A stretch of DNA of 64,000 nt, taken from Hymenopus coronatus. Taxonomy: Eukaryota > Arthropoda > Insecta > Mantodea > Hymenopodidae. The notes beneath the pieces are model-generated. The model did no database searches. It saw only the letters and a program-made list of their open reading frames with translations, and was not told where the DNA came from. Of the stretch, positions 53,802 to 64,000 are shown piece by piece. The stretch lies in NCBI GenBank assembly GCA_030762935.1, contig CM060883.1, forward strand, positions 49,029,001 through 49,093,000, read 5' to 3'. The translations under genes and the position numbers were made by a program. Position 1 is the first letter of the stretch. The number at the start of each line of letters is the position of its first letter.

Positions 53802-55295
53802 GGTCTGACGTGTTACATTCACATAACTTGCTATATCTGTTCTGTAAACAGACTTCTTATAAAGATTATTACTTTATCCAGCCCCGTATGTACAATATAC
53901 ATAGGGATAGAGAAGTATTGTATTCCACCCAAAAATTCGATACCGAGATTTCATGGGAAATACATGTTTTAAGGTCCGTGTGTCCGTGAACACGATAACT
54001 CTAAAACGAAAACTAGCTAATATACCAAACTTGGTATTTAAGTTTAGTATCTTCCAGGGATGCGACACGAAGATTTTGAGAAAAATCCCCCCACCCCAAA
54101 CTACCCTTTACATGGAACTTTTTTTGAGAATTTTGATTTTCTTAAAAATGGCTCTAACGATTTTGATTAAAATGTCATATATTAAAGATATTTAGCTGGC
54201 AATTAATATGTATATCTTGATATTTCTGGGAATAGCTTCTAAAGACCTGTTTATTCTGGATGCATTTTGCTTAATTTGGCATAACTAGTAAACCATAAGA
54301 GATAGACAAAAACTTGCTATACAAAATATGTAGGTGTTGTTAAAATACACAAGTTACGTCATATACATTTTTTTCGTGGAGCTTACCATTTTCATGGTAT
54401 TGATTGTTACTAGTTTCAGTTGTAAAGTACTTATACTTTTCTCAGACGGGAGTGTCCGTTTTTCTTTTGTTCTATCCCTGGCCAAGAAAAGAGGCTATTT
54501 GTAATGAAAATCGCATAACGACAGCTTTTAAAACATTTGACTATCGGTTTAGCCTTGTGAATTCGCTTATTTTCTTCCTACTTATAAGGAACTAAGTAAT
54601 AAGAGCATTGTGCTAATGAGTACTTCGATTAGCAAGGTGCAGAAAGAAGAATAATCGTATGTAAGAAGTTTGTAGAACAGCTAGAGAAAGTCATGTGAGT
54701 GAAACGCATCAGATTATTTTTTTATCTACTTTATGCTAATCATATAAACATTACCAGAAATTGATTCATTTCTTGCTTTCTTATAATTATAAGGGAATAT
54801 ACAAGGCTAAAGCAGCAGTAATATATTTTCAAAGCTATCGCTATGCAATTTTGACTGTATTCGGTATTCTTTCCGTGGCCAGAAGTAAAACTACGCGAGA
54901 AATGAAACGTATGAAGGCTTCCTGTTTGAAAAAAAAAAATGTTTAAGTATTTCAAAACCCAATTCAATAACAGGGAATATCTCTGAAAAGGTTAGCTCTA
55001 TAAGAAAAGTATGTGTCAAACTGTGTGTTTTAATGAGATTTACATTTTTTTTTAGTAAGATTTTGTCTATCTTTTACGGTTTACCAGATATGCAAAATTC
55101 ATCCGGATTAAAGAGGTCTTCAGATCCTATTCCCAGAAAATTCTAGATATACATTTTATTTTTCATTGCTGTATTTTAATCATCATGATTATAGCACTTT
55201 TAGAGAAAAACAAAACTTTTCGTGTCGCATCCTTGGAAGATACTAAACGTAGATACCAAGTTTTGTATTTTGGTTTTTGAGCTGTGTCGACTGCA
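53802..55295 (+). mobile_element. Family A element split by a nested family A element
   Basis: Head 53802-53870 (GTCTGACGTGTTACATTC to AAAGATTATT) and body 54716-55295 (TTATCTACTTTATGCTAATC onwards) are contiguous in other copies. The break is a T run. The body ends in the microsatellite slot (TGCACACACGCGCGG), where SINE-like sequence follows, and the tail is lost. Confidence 0.85.
53871..54715 (-). mobile_element. Family A element nested in another family A element
   Basis: Tail ACTTTATCCAGCCCCG with TATGTACAATATACATA. Head CAGCTAGAGAAAGTCATGTG and ACGCATCAGATT. The microsatellite is deleted (AAGGTCCGTGTGTCCGTG). The host sequence resumes directly on both sides, so the ends of this copy define the inserted unit. 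Confidence 0.9.
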
Positions 55296-55640
55296 CACAC
55301 GCGCGGAGGCAGTCGCTGTTGTCTTTGCTTTTGAAATTGTGGACAGTATATACGAGGTCGTCTCCTTTGCGCGGTGGTAGCGTTGCTACTTGCCAAGAGG
55401 GAGATTCCCAGTACCGACGTGGGGATTTTTCACCAGGGTGCACTCAGCCTCATGAGGTCCATGGGGGGCCAACTGAGGAGCTACCTGATAGAGAAGCAGC
55501 GGCTACAGGTCGAGAAGGCCGAATTAACTGCCCGGGGGGGATCCAAGCGCTAACCACGTTTCACCTCCCAATTCTGCACCCCATGAACCAAGATGGGGGA
55601 CGTAGCGGCCGGGCGGTAGACCGAGGCGCTTAGTGAGCTG
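55296..55640. mobile_element. Composite SINE-like repeat
   Basis: GCGCGGTGGTAGCGTTGC resembles an A-box and is followed by GGAGATTCCCAGTACC and GGGGATTTTTCACC. Then comes GGCCAACTGAGGAGCTACC and GAAGCAGCGGCTACAGGTC. From memory, that last part resembles a GC-rich repeat common in orthopteroid insects. Recollection only. Confidence 0.45.
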
Positions 55641-55726
55641 TGCCAAGGAGTCATATACGATGATGTGCTGAACGATGGGCACAGTCTGACATTGTTGACA
55701 CACATATGGTCTTTATACATTATGTT

Positions 55727-55764
55727 CCTGTAAATATCTTTGGTATTTTAATCAACATCGTTAG
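55727..55764 (+). mobile_element. Family A core scrap
   Basis: CTGTAAATATCTTTGG and TATTTTAATCAACATCG match the core of the element, immediately left of SINE D. Confidence 0.5.
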
Positions 55765-56020
55765 AAATGAAATGTAGTTTTATTTACTTTAACTGCTATG
55801 GTTCTCTCTGGGCATAAAAGAGCGCTAAATTTTGCTTAGAGACCTTTTCTTCAGGCTTGAGGCTCTTTTACGTGCCGTAAATCTACGACGCGGTGCCAAC
55901 GGCTTTATTTTCCTTCCGAGGGAAGCCATACTAAGGATTTTTACGCCCGAAAAAAATCCATCGTTCTCGCTGGGTTTGAACTTGTCACTTTGTGTGTAAA
56001 AGTTAGCATGGTAAACATCA
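55765..56020 (-). mobile_element. SINE family D, full-length but decayed head
   Basis: Shares the tail ATGAAATGTAGTTTTATTTA, the body TTTACGTGCCGTAAATCTAC and the head segment AAAGTTAGCATGGTAAAC. The B-box is mutated (GGGTTTGAACTTG on the plus strand). The outermost head is replaced by the next repeat. Confidence 0.7.
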
Positions 56021-56024
56021 TATT

Positions 56025-56253
56025 TTTTTTTTTGTAGTGTTTAACGTCCGCTTTTGCTGCTTTTGACACCGCAGGCGATGACACTGATGATACATGGAAT
56101 GGAGATGGAGTAACGGTGGAACGCGATGGCGGGGGAAACAGGAGCACCCGTCCCAGCGCCACTTTGTCCACCACAAGTCTCACATGCGGCCGCTTGGGAT
56201 CAAACCCGGGCCGTCTAGGTGAGAGCCGAGTGGTCTTACACCACGGAGGGTGA
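56025..56253 (-). mobile_element. SINE family E
   Basis: From the right on the minus strand: CCCTCCGTGGTGTAAGACC, ACTCGGCTCTCACC, B-box GGGTTTGATCCC, body, and a T run (plus strand) at the left marking the poly-A end. Its head begins with nearly the same bases as SINE D, so insertion into or recombination with D at the head is likely. Confidence 0.65.
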
Positions 56254-56529
56254 TAACGTTAAGAGAAATTTGAGAGAAAATAAAAAACAAGGAACATTTT
56301 TCCGCGGAAAGATTTTAGGGAGCAGGAATTTTTCTGACAAATCAGCTCAGCTATTAATTTCAACAAATCGTGGTCATCTGATTGGAGCGATATTCTCAAA
56401 AAAATGTTATTGCAGCTGATGTTCATTTCTTTGAAATCTAGTCGTAACTGAGGTTCGTATATTTAATCTCCTGTTTTGGTTATTGGTAACAGCCAACCTT
56501 AACTTTTAATAACTGTCAGTTCCACAAGT
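56254..56529. other. Anonymous spacer
   Basis: Nothing recognised. Confidence 0.5.
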
Positions 56530-56790
56530 GTACTTGTTTTTGGTTTCACCTTTGAAAAACTTATACTTTTCTTATACAGGAAGTTGTCAGCTCCTGTCCA
56601 TACAAAGGAACTTCAGCCACATAGCAACCAGCTTGTGACTATCACTTTAACCTATGGTGCCCCCTTATTTCGCTTCTACTAACAAGGAAGCAAGTAATAA
56701 AACTATTTCTTCTCGATTAGATGAAGTAAACAGAACAATTTGTCACAGAGATGTAGAGAAATTCGTGAATGGAACATGTCAGATTTTTTT
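56530..56790 (-). mobile_element. Family A element, head third
   Basis: Starts CTTGTTTTTGGTTTCACC and ends ATGTAGAGAAATTCGTG, AATGGAACATGTCAGATTTT. Confidence 0.82.
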
Positions 56791-56840
56791 TTATGACGAA
56801 GTTCGTGTCACATTCTTGGAAAACGCTGAACTTTAATACG
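56791..56840 (+). mobile_element. Family A scrap
   Basis: AAGTTCGTGTCACATTCTTG and ACGCTGAACTTTAATACG match the block before the microsatellite slot. Confidence 0.5.
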
Positions 56841-57261
56841 CAGGTTGTGTTTTCTCGTGTTGTAAAGCAGGCAGGAGGATGTATGCAATAAAAGCGGCTA
56901 TTAACGAGGTCCTGCTGGCAGTTAGAATAGTGCTAATAACAGCGAGGTATGGACCATTGGTTATGGGATTAGAACGGGTTCAATATGGGGATTACACAGA
57001 AACGCCCAGCGCTGAAAAAGAGAAACACTGACCTACTTCTGTGTATGGGGGGCGTTAACATCCTACGCCATTCAGAATGGGACAGAAGTCGAGGAGCGCT
57101 TTCGTCACAATTAAAACCATCCTCAGTTATGTTACAGTAAACTGATTGTAAATCATGCGCAATAGAAATTGTTTCTCTACTCATGTTGGAAGCCCCATGA
57201 AAAAATAAAGATAAATAAATAAATATATAAAAATAAAAATTGAAGAATTGGATGAAAACAA
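56841..57261. other. Anonymous spacer
   Basis: No recognised element. The 71-codon minus frame at 56969-57184 has no motif. Confidence 0.45.
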
Positions 57262-57400
57262 GGCTTAGTATTCAAGCTCAGTTGCTTCCAATAAAGAAAC
57301 ACACACTTTTTTAATTTTTTAAAAATGCTCGAGACATTCAAAATAGACGTGTATCTTGAGTTTTCGGGGAATAGCCTCTGTAGTTTGATCTTAAAGTATT
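57262..57400 (-). mobile_element. Family A, old central fragment
   Basis: GCTTAGTATTCAAGCTCAG, AAAATGCTCGAGACATTC and GAGTTTTCGGGGAATAGCC are recognisable but heavily diverged. Confidence 0.6.
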
Positions 57401-57954
57401 TTATTTAATAGGTTACAGTAGTAGTAATAATAATAATAATTATAATAATTTATTTATTTTCTACTTCCAGGTAACACATGGATTGCAATAAGTTTGCCCT
57501 ACATACTAAATTGCATGCCGAGTACAAAAATCATTATCAATATATCCCTATATAGTAGTATAAAACTTATTTGTTAAATTAATAGGCCATATTCTTTTCT
57601 TTACAATATTGCTATAACTGATACTTCTTAAATCATGAGACAGCCTAATTAACAACTAAAGCAAAACAACTTACCCGAAAAATTATATTTAGGAATAACC
57701 GAGTTCCTAATTTGTTATATGTAAATTGTTTGCTAAAATTAATCACTACTATTAATAAAAACAAAAATTGACTATAACATAAAGGGGAGAAAGAAACAGC
57801 TACAATTCAAAATGCTTTAAAAATAGAATTGCAATGTTCATGGGGACCACATCCTTTAATAATTCGCAGAGTTTTTAGTTTTGTCAGAGCGCTGGGGGGT
57901 ATATAAAATCATCCTTTGTACCACTGATATTATCCCATCTTAAAATTCCATAAT
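57401..57954. other. Anonymous AT-rich spacer
   Basis: (TAA)n-like tracts at about 57420-57455. Nothing else recognised. Confidence 0.5.
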
Positions 57955-58161
57955 TAAAAAAAAATTGCTATGTAAAAAATGTAGAATTTCTTAAAAGACA
58001 GAATATATGTCGCATATCTTTGTGGATTAAGATATTCCTTGTTATTGTTGAATTTTCAAACACTTATAGTTTTTGAAGTGGCTAGCCCCAAGCATTTTCT
58101 TCTCGTTATGCAAAGAAAATTAATTTTTAAAGCCAGCACATAGCCACATGCTGTTTATATG
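57955..58161 (-). mobile_element. Family A, old head-side fragment
   Basis: AAAATTGCTATGTAAAAAATG, TAAGATATTCCTTGTTATTG and CGTTATGCAAAGAAAATT trace the body towards the head. The terminus is not visible. Confidence 0.65.
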
Positions 58162-58988
58162 TTTACTTACTCTACATGTACTTGTAGAGTACACGGAGGG
58201 AGTATATTTATGGTACTCCAATTCCATACAATTTCACCGCAAATACATGTTTTGAGGCCCCTGAATCCAAATTGTTTTCAGAAGCAGGGCCGTGTGTGTA
58301 TGTGTGTGTGTGGGAACAACATAACTCTAAAGCGAAAATCGGCAAAATATCAAACTTAATAAGCATTTTCCTAGGATGCGACACGAAGATTTTAAAGAAA
58401 ACCCCATACTAACACATGCCAGAATTTTTTTTTAAAATGTTGGTTTTCTCAAAAAATGGCTGTAGCGATTTTGATTAAAATACCGTATATTCAAGATATT
58501 TACATTGCAGATAAAATGTATATATCCAATTCTCTGGGAATAGCATCTGAAGGTCTCTTCGTTCTGCATGAGTTCTGCATAACTAGTAAATAGAAACACA
58601 TAGACAAAAACTTAAAACACAACAAATGTAGATCTCGTTTAAAAATACAAGTTATGTCACATATGTACACTTTTTGTGATGTTAACCCTTTCAGAGATAT
58701 TCCTTATTTTGGTTTCAATAAAAAAAAGTTTTGTCATACTGGAAATTATCGTTTTGTTTCTTTTTTTTTTTTTTTTTTTTTTTACTCCTGGTCATGCAAA
58801 GAGAATCGGATTTCAAAGGTTTTTTAAAAGATTTGATTATAGCTTTAGCCCAGAATATTCTCTTATTTTCCTTTCGTTATGGGGAACTAAGTAATATGTT
58901 CATGTTTTCATAATAATAGAAAAATAATCTTTTGTAAGAATAGTTTTTTGCAGAATAAGTAAAGAAAGTCAAGTGAATAGGCCAACAT
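58162..58988 (-). mobile_element. Family A element, full length but diverged
   Basis: Tail TTACTTACTCTACATGTAC with a short hairpin (CATGTACTTGTAGAGTACAC). (TG)n at about 58291-58311. T25 run at about 58759-58783. Head TAAGTAAAGAAAGTCAAGTG. A divergent lineage of the family. Confidence 0.82.
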
Positions 58989-59035
58989 ATGTTTTTTTTC
59001 TGCTGCTATCCACAGATACTCGCACATGGACTTTT
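58989..59035 (+). mobile_element. Family A scrap
   Basis: CTGCTGCTATCCACAGATAC and GCACATGGACTTTTT match the microsatellite-slot region. Confidence 0.5.
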
Positions 59036-59687
59036 TTAAATGGAATGTTGGGCTTAAATATGTCTTTAATAACTATCCGGCATTTCGTTTCTTGATCTGT
59101 GCTTTTCAGCCGGCACACAAACGTGGTAACTAAAAGCTGCTTTATAATGGCGTTATCTGTTGCAAAACCTTTGTCAAGGAGATGCTGGAGAAAAAACGTG
59201 GGACAAAAGTCATTAAAACGCCGGAAAAACCGCATAAAACATGGCAAATTTGGAGTTAATGTGCGTAAATGCCTGGGTATTATTCGTGTATGAAATTTGT
59301 GAGGAGAGGCATATCATAATCCTCAAGGACAAAGCACAGTTTAAAAACAGCACAAAAAGTAGCCGTGATCTTTACACCTTCATCATACGATGCTGAATGA
59401 TTACGTGACACAAACAAAAAATCTTAAACTACGCAGTCAAGACGTCAAAGCTAACGACGTCGCTGTTGAAATGCTTCAATATGAACGTTCACAATCAAAT
59501 TCGCTTAGGAAATTTGCACGTCATTTATACGTCCTACGAGGGTCGTTCTCAAGTTCCCGACCCGAAATAACTTCTACATGATACAAAGGTTAATAGTAGG
59601 GTTTTATTTTGTGAATAGGAATGTCGCATGGTCTTCTTTTCGCAATTCTACGAGCAAACTAAAACAATTTTTAACACTGTGGCATAT
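59036..59687. other. Anonymous stretch
   Basis: Two short frames (59099-59293 plus, 58969-59247 minus) match nothing I know. CCTACGAGGGTCGTTCTC at about 59534 resembles the outer end of some insect mariner elements (CTACGAGGGT...), but no partner end was found. Confidence 0.4.
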
Positions 59688-59822
59688 ACTATTTCTAATT
59701 TCTATACACCCACTATGTTCATATTATATAGAGAAGGTATTGTATTGCACCCAAAAACTCGATATCGAGATTTCATCTGAAATACATGTTTTAAGACCCC
59801 TGAATCCACAGAAACAGCATTG
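59688..59822 (-). mobile_element. Family A solo tail
   Basis: TTTCTAATTTCTATACACCC with ACTATGTTCATATTATATAG, then GATATCGAGATTTCATCTG and ACATGTTTTAAGACCCCTG, ending at AAACAGCATTG. Confidence 0.75.
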
Positions 59823-59850
59823 GGTGGTTAGGTTTAGTCTCCCCTCCAGC

Positions 59851-60138
59851 TATTTAAAAACTAATCTACATTAAAATTAGCAGAAACTCTTTTATCTTTT
59901 TCCTTGTAGGTACAAGGGAAATAAAGCACTATACTAGGCTAAAAAGATAGTCTAATCTTTTAGGAGCTAGCTGCTTTATGGCATTGAAATCCTGTTTTCT
60001 TTGCATGGCCAAAATCATGCAAATTCTGATTTTAGAAAAGTATAAGTATTGGAACATTTAAACGAATAACAAACAGTATAATTACTAGTAATGCAAAATT
60101 CATTAAGAATGGCGAAGACTTCAGAGTCAAGATATACT
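59851..60138 (+). mobile_element. Family A element, internal 5' part
   Basis: Runs from AAATTAGCAGAAACTC to CAAAATTCATTAAGAATGG and AGACTTCAGAG. Head and 3' half are missing. Confidence 0.75.
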
Positions 60139-60246
60139 CGGGGAAACCCCAGAAGAAGCCGATGGATTAGGTAGTCCGGCCATAGGGATCGAACTCGCGA
60201 CCTTCCGAATACAGGCCACAGACGAAATCGCCTGAGCCATCTCGCA
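60139..60246 (-). mobile_element. tRNA-derived SINE head (family G)
   Basis: The minus strand reads TGCGAGATGGCTCAGGCG (A-box TGGCTCAGGCG), GAAGGTCGCGAGTTCGATCC (B-box) and CTATGGCCGGACTACC. The adjoining hAT-like element begins exactly at its outer end. Confidence 0.68.
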
Positions 60247-61152
60247 CAGTGTTGACCAAATTGGGCGAAAAGTCGCCGATTGGGCTACTAAAACACGCTT
60301 TGAAGAAAGCAATTTGCGAATTTTTGGGCTACTAAAATATTTCTGCAAAATATAACTTTTATTAATGTCTGTTTTTAACTTTATGCGCCGTTTGGTAGGA
60401 AAGAGAGTTCTAAATCTAAATTGACGAAAGACAAATACTAAATCCTCTCTGACGTGAGTAAAACTTATTTATACAATGTTATTTTAAGCCTGACAGTGTT
60501 TACTTTTGTTTATGCGCGATATAATTAATTTGCGGTACTTATTAATATTGTTGCTATGAATGGATCATAAGTTGGCATTCTCACTTGCAATGTGGTTTCA
60601 ATGAAAGCAAAAGAAATTTCAGTGCTGGTAGTTAATGTTTCATTAAACTTCTTATGCATTAGAGTTGTTGGTTTGGTTTTATCGATATTTTAACAATTAA
60701 ATTAATCAACATCAAAAGCATTAGTGCGGGAAGTAAAATCATACGAATAAAAAGTATGTCCCCATAGCAGCACATCGTGAGAATCGGCTCCTAAAATGTA
60801 ACATTTATCGTTCTGTTAATAAGATTTTATGGTTATAAGTTTATATGCATATAAGGCAACCCTCAACTGAGGGAGGTAATTAATAAAATAAATATTTCAG
60901 GTAATATTTCAATATAATTATCGGTGCAACCGGCTCGTATTTTCATACTCTTTCCTGAATCTGTGTCAGTGCAGCTCACACTAGTTAGTATTCCAACAGT
61001 ATGCCATTTATTATGATTGTGCTATACTTACAGAGATACCGGTTTTAAGAATCTTTTGAAAATATTCCAAGAGTGTTGGGCGACTTCAACTGAAACTTTA
61101 GATTATTTTAATGGTTCGGGCGAAATTTAGAGAAATGCTTATGGCAACACTG
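60247..61152. mobile_element. hAT-like non-autonomous DNA element
   Basis: Left end CAGTGTTGACC and right end CAACACTG (minus strand CAGTGTTGCC) form short inverted repeats. The flanks ATCTCGCA (60239-60246) and ATCGTGCA (61153-61160) match at six of eight positions, as expected for an aged 8-bp hAT duplication. Inside, GGGCGAAAAGTCGCC is a small hairpin, and GGGCTACTAAAA is repeated near the left end. No transposase. Confidence 0.45.
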
Positions 61153-61258
61153 ATCGTGCATGGTAGTTAACACCATTGTCAAAAGGCAATATGTTCTAAA
61201 GGTAAAAGGCCGCCGATATGGGCAGTGCTGTTAAAGGCGAGGTATAAATGAAACAGTA

Positions 61259-61999
61259 CAAATCTGACGTGTTGCATTGACAAGACTTTTCTACCTCTTA
61301 TGCAAACAAAATATTCTTACAAAAGATTATTTCTCTATCTATATCACGCTAAACGAGATAAACATTAACGTAATGGGCCTTACCATTTGGTTCCTTGTAA
61401 GTAGAAGGGAAATAAGGGAATACACCAGGGTAAAGCGATACTCAAATCTTGAAGTTCGGTTTGCTTTGCATTTCCAGAAAAACTAAAACGAATTGAAAGG
61501 AAAGACGACCCCATTTGAGAACATGCGTAGCTTAAAACTGAAACCCATAACAAGCAATAACTCAGAAAAGGTCAACTCTGTAACAAAAATGTATATCTGT
61601 TACGGTTTACCAGTTATTCAAATTCAGCAAAGTTCATCCAGAATGAACAGGTCTTCAGATGCAATTCCCAGAAAATTCAAAATATACATTTTATTTGTTA
61701 TGTAAATAGCTTTAATATACGGTATTTTAATCAAAATCGTTAGTTATTTTTGAGAAAATAAAACATTAAACAAATTTTCCATGTAAAGTGTAGTTCTTGG
61801 AAATCTTCGTGTCGCATCCTTGGGACATAGCAAATTTAGATATCAAGTTAACGATAATTTTAGTTTTTGAGCTATGCTGTCCACAGACACACACAAACGC
61901 GACCTTAAAACGTATTTCAGGTGAAATCTCGATATCGAATTTTCGGTCTGAATACAATGCTTCCTCTATACACTATGTACAAAGTAAAGAAAGTAAAAA
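61259..61999 (+). mobile_element. Family A element, shortened
   Basis: Head ATCTGACGTGTTGCATTG with ACTTTTCTACCTC. Tail CACTATGTACAAAGTAAAG, so the outer hairpin arm is lost. The body lacks the ACATTTTTTGTG block. (CA)n reduced to ACACACACAAACGC. Confidence 0.82.
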
Positions 62000-62494
62000 A
62001 GCAAATGTTTCAATAGTTACCTAATATAAATATGTCTTACTAAGCCCATTTACTAGAATATTATGTTGAAGTTACTTTTGGAAGAATGGCACACGAGAGG
62101 AAAGACAACTGAAAATTGTGACCTTGCATAAACGACAGCTATTTATGAATAAAAACCAGTAAACTTGACAGATTAATATTTATAAAGCAGGCGGTGGCAA
62201 AAAGTTTGGGAGAGGTATTGAGGTAAAGGAGAGAATCTGTCGGAAGAAATGGCTAATGAAATATTCAAAAGGGCACGAAGGGTGCGGCAAGTTCCTCTCA
62301 TCGATATCTTCACATTTCCTCAACTTGTTACAAACATCTGAATAATATGCAATTTCTCACCATTTATTCAAAAATTTCACTTGAGGGCAAAATATTCCTT
62401 GAAAAGTTACTGAATAATTCTGTATTACTGAACTGTGGAAGAAAAAGTTATCGGTGACCTACTAAATATTTCTCGATGCTTCCTAAACACATCT
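62000..62494. other. Anonymous spacer
   Basis: Nothing recognised. Confidence 0.5.
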
Positions 62495-62944
62495 GGGGAG
62501 CTGTATTCACATGACTTTTTCTAAACATTCTTCTATGAACTTATTACAAAAGCTTTCGCTTCTATCCTCTATCTCTAATTAAGCTAAACTTTCATGATAC
62601 CTTACCACTTGTAATAAATGTATAAATATGTATCTAACTGGTAAACCATATGACATTTTCCACTCACTTTTATTCAAACTATCCTTAAAAAACGTACTAT
62701 TATAGCTACTTATACACTTTGTTGTAGGTTACAGTAAGTAAAGCAAGATTTTTAAAGAGGGTGGCGCTATGTAATTACATTGAAATTCCAAGTTCTTTGC
62801 ATTCACACACGCAAAAAGCGAATAAAGACTTTCCATTTTAGAGCACAAGTATTTGAAAATTCAAAAGAAGAGCAACGAAAATACCTCGGAAATAATCAAT
62901 GCTACAAAAAAGTTTGGCATAAATTGTGTACACTCTCACTCTCT

Positions 62945-62998
<54 letters not shown>

Positions 62999-63232
62999 CT
63001 CTTATTTTATTTTTCAATAAGATCTTTCTCTTCGGGTTAGAGCCATTTCTGATAAAATCAATATTCCCAAAATTTATTCCATGTAAAAAGTAGCTTTGGG
63101 CGTGAGCACTTTGTTGTATATAAATATTATTTTTTTCCTACTTTGCAAGAGCGTTCGCTTACACGCGCGCACACACATTTTTCTCTAAAATGCTTTTAGA
63201 ACACACGGGCCTCAAAACTTTTATTTCCCAGC
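62495..63232 (+). mobile_element. Family A relative, old
   Basis: GTATTCACATGACTTTTTC marks a head. The body blocks (TTCTTTGCATTCACACACGC, ACCTCGGAAATAATC, CCATGTAAAAAGTAGC) are diverged and contain a (CT)n run at about 62946-62993. It ends in GGGCCTCAAAACTTTTATTTC, next to a SINE. Confidence 0.65.
62946..62993. repeat. (CT)n microsatellite
   Basis: About 22 CT units with a few interruptions, at a different body position from the usual (CA)n slot. Confidence 0.95.
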
Positions 63233-63240
63233 AATCCGAC

Positions 63241-63440
63241 CTTTTTTCCCCTTAGCTTAAAGTTATTTAACCTGTGGTTCATTGAGCATAAAAGCTACTC
63301 GATGTTCATCTTCTCAGGATAAGGGAAAGACCAGAAGAAAAACCTTTTCCGGGTAAGCTATCTTAAGCGAGATTCGAACTCGCGACCTCTGAATGTGAAG
63401 CAGTAACCCTACCCCTCCCCCACTATAGAGGCGTGCTGTC
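63241..63440 (-). mobile_element. SINE family C, copy with intact tRNA-like head
   Basis: Minus strand: CCTCTATAGTGGGGGAGGGG, CTGCTTCACATTCAGAGG, then B-box GAGTTCGAATCTCGC, and a body with CTTATCCTGAGAAG. It defines the head lost from the copies at 1950 and 40671. Confidence 0.62.
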
Positions 63441-63476
63441 GAATTTTTATACCTATTTTTAAGTTCATATTGGGGA

Positions 63477-64000
63477 ATGTTAAAAGTAGAAGTATTTGAA
63501 AATTAAAGCCAATACTTCGGAAATGCTTAATGCCACAGAAAATGCTATTTGGCATAAATTGTGTGCTTAAAGAAGATCCACATTTTTATGTTGTAAGACT
63601 TTGACTTACCCTTTCGGTTTATCAGTTACGTAGATCGATCAGAATGAAGAAAACTTCAAAGGCTCTTCGCAGAAATGTCAAAGTATAATATCAATTATCC
63701 TTTCAATATCTTAAACATATTATTTTAATCAAAGTCGTTAGATACACTTTTGAGACAATATAAAACAACGATACATGTTCCATGTAAAGCATAGTTTGGT
63801 TTGGGGGAATTTTCATGCAACTCTTCGTACTTTTGAGTTTTGTATTTCCAACTCACACGCGCGCGCGGGAACTATTTTTAATATAGCCTTTTTGAATCCA
63901 GGGGTCTCAAACCATGCATTTACTGAAATTTCTATATGGAAGTTTTGGGTAGAATACTATATTTCCTCTACTTAGTAATGGTAAATGAGGAAGTAAAAAT
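63477..64000 (+). mobile_element. Family A relative with variant end, head missing
   Basis: Enters at AAAGTAGAAGTATTTG and ends exactly at the window edge with TTCCTCTACTTAGTAATGG, TAAATGAGGAAGTAAAAAT. The hairpin outer stem is TTCCTC/GAGGAA, where most copies have CTTCTCTA/TAGAGAAAG. The slot holds ACACGCGCGCGCGGG. Confidence 0.75.

Noticed and set aside
59534..59580. Mariner terminal repeat (CTACGAGGGTCGTTC)
   Set aside because: Resembles insect mariner ends, but no matching inverted end or transposase was found nearby.

Overview
The window looks like non-coding, repeat-saturated DNA from a large eukaryotic genome, most probably an insect. It is AT-rich, there are no closely packed genes, and it carries an I-group LINE, mariner-type transposons, a hAT-like element, at least seven kinds of tRNA-derived SINE sequence and many microsatellites. 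Two of the SINE bodies and the repeat at 55296-55640 remind me of orthopteroid insect repeats. That placement is from memory and is tentative. I see no host protein-coding gene. The only intact long reading frame is the LINE ORF2.

By eye, about half of the window is one dispersed family, called family A here. A full copy is about 0.85-0.93 kb. The head begins ATCTGATGTGTTCCATTCAC and then carries the subterminal motif ACTTTCTCTA. The body is non-coding. At one fixed place sits a (CA)n microsatellite of variable length. The tail is a 40-48 bp imperfect hairpin that ends TAGAGAAAGTAAAAA, so the head motif reappears inverted at the tail. About 60 full or partial copies lie on both strands. They abut head to tail, nest in one another, or survive as tails only or heads only. 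The architecture (subterminal inverted repeats, terminal hairpin, internal microsatellite, no outer inverted repeats, insertion in T/A runs without obvious duplication) best fits non-autonomous Helentron-type (HINE-like) rolling-circle elements. This is inference, because no Rep/helicase partner is present in the window. Family B (36729-37380 and 42572-47500) is a shorter, diverged relative of about 390 bp with the same plan.

Layout: 1-11060 is family A copies in both orientations, with anonymous stretches between them. 11443-11910 is a decayed tandem array of tails only. 12.6-34.3 kb mixes family A with SINEs (families D, F and I). 34.7-36.3 kb is a tandem pair of A copies, followed by a family B tandem pair and a decayed mariner-like element (37469-37995). 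38.0-40.7 kb is a three-unit head-to-tail A array. 42.5-47.5 kb is a family B tandem interrupted by a 4.1 kb LINE with a 12-bp target duplication, an intact 1229-residue ORF2 and the last 45 codons of ORF1. 47692-48543 is an internally deleted mariner-type element with perfect 25-bp inverted repeats. 48.6-55.3 kb is more A copies, including one cleanly nested inside another, plus an inverted SINE pair. 55.3-64 kb holds SINEs, old A fragments, a hAT-like element (60247-61152) and two diverged A copies at the right edge.

The order of events can be partly read: family B is older than the LINE that splits it, and the A copy at 53802-55295 is older than the A copy inside it. The LINE, the 47.7 kb mariner shell and the 38-40.7 kb A array look like the youngest insertions.
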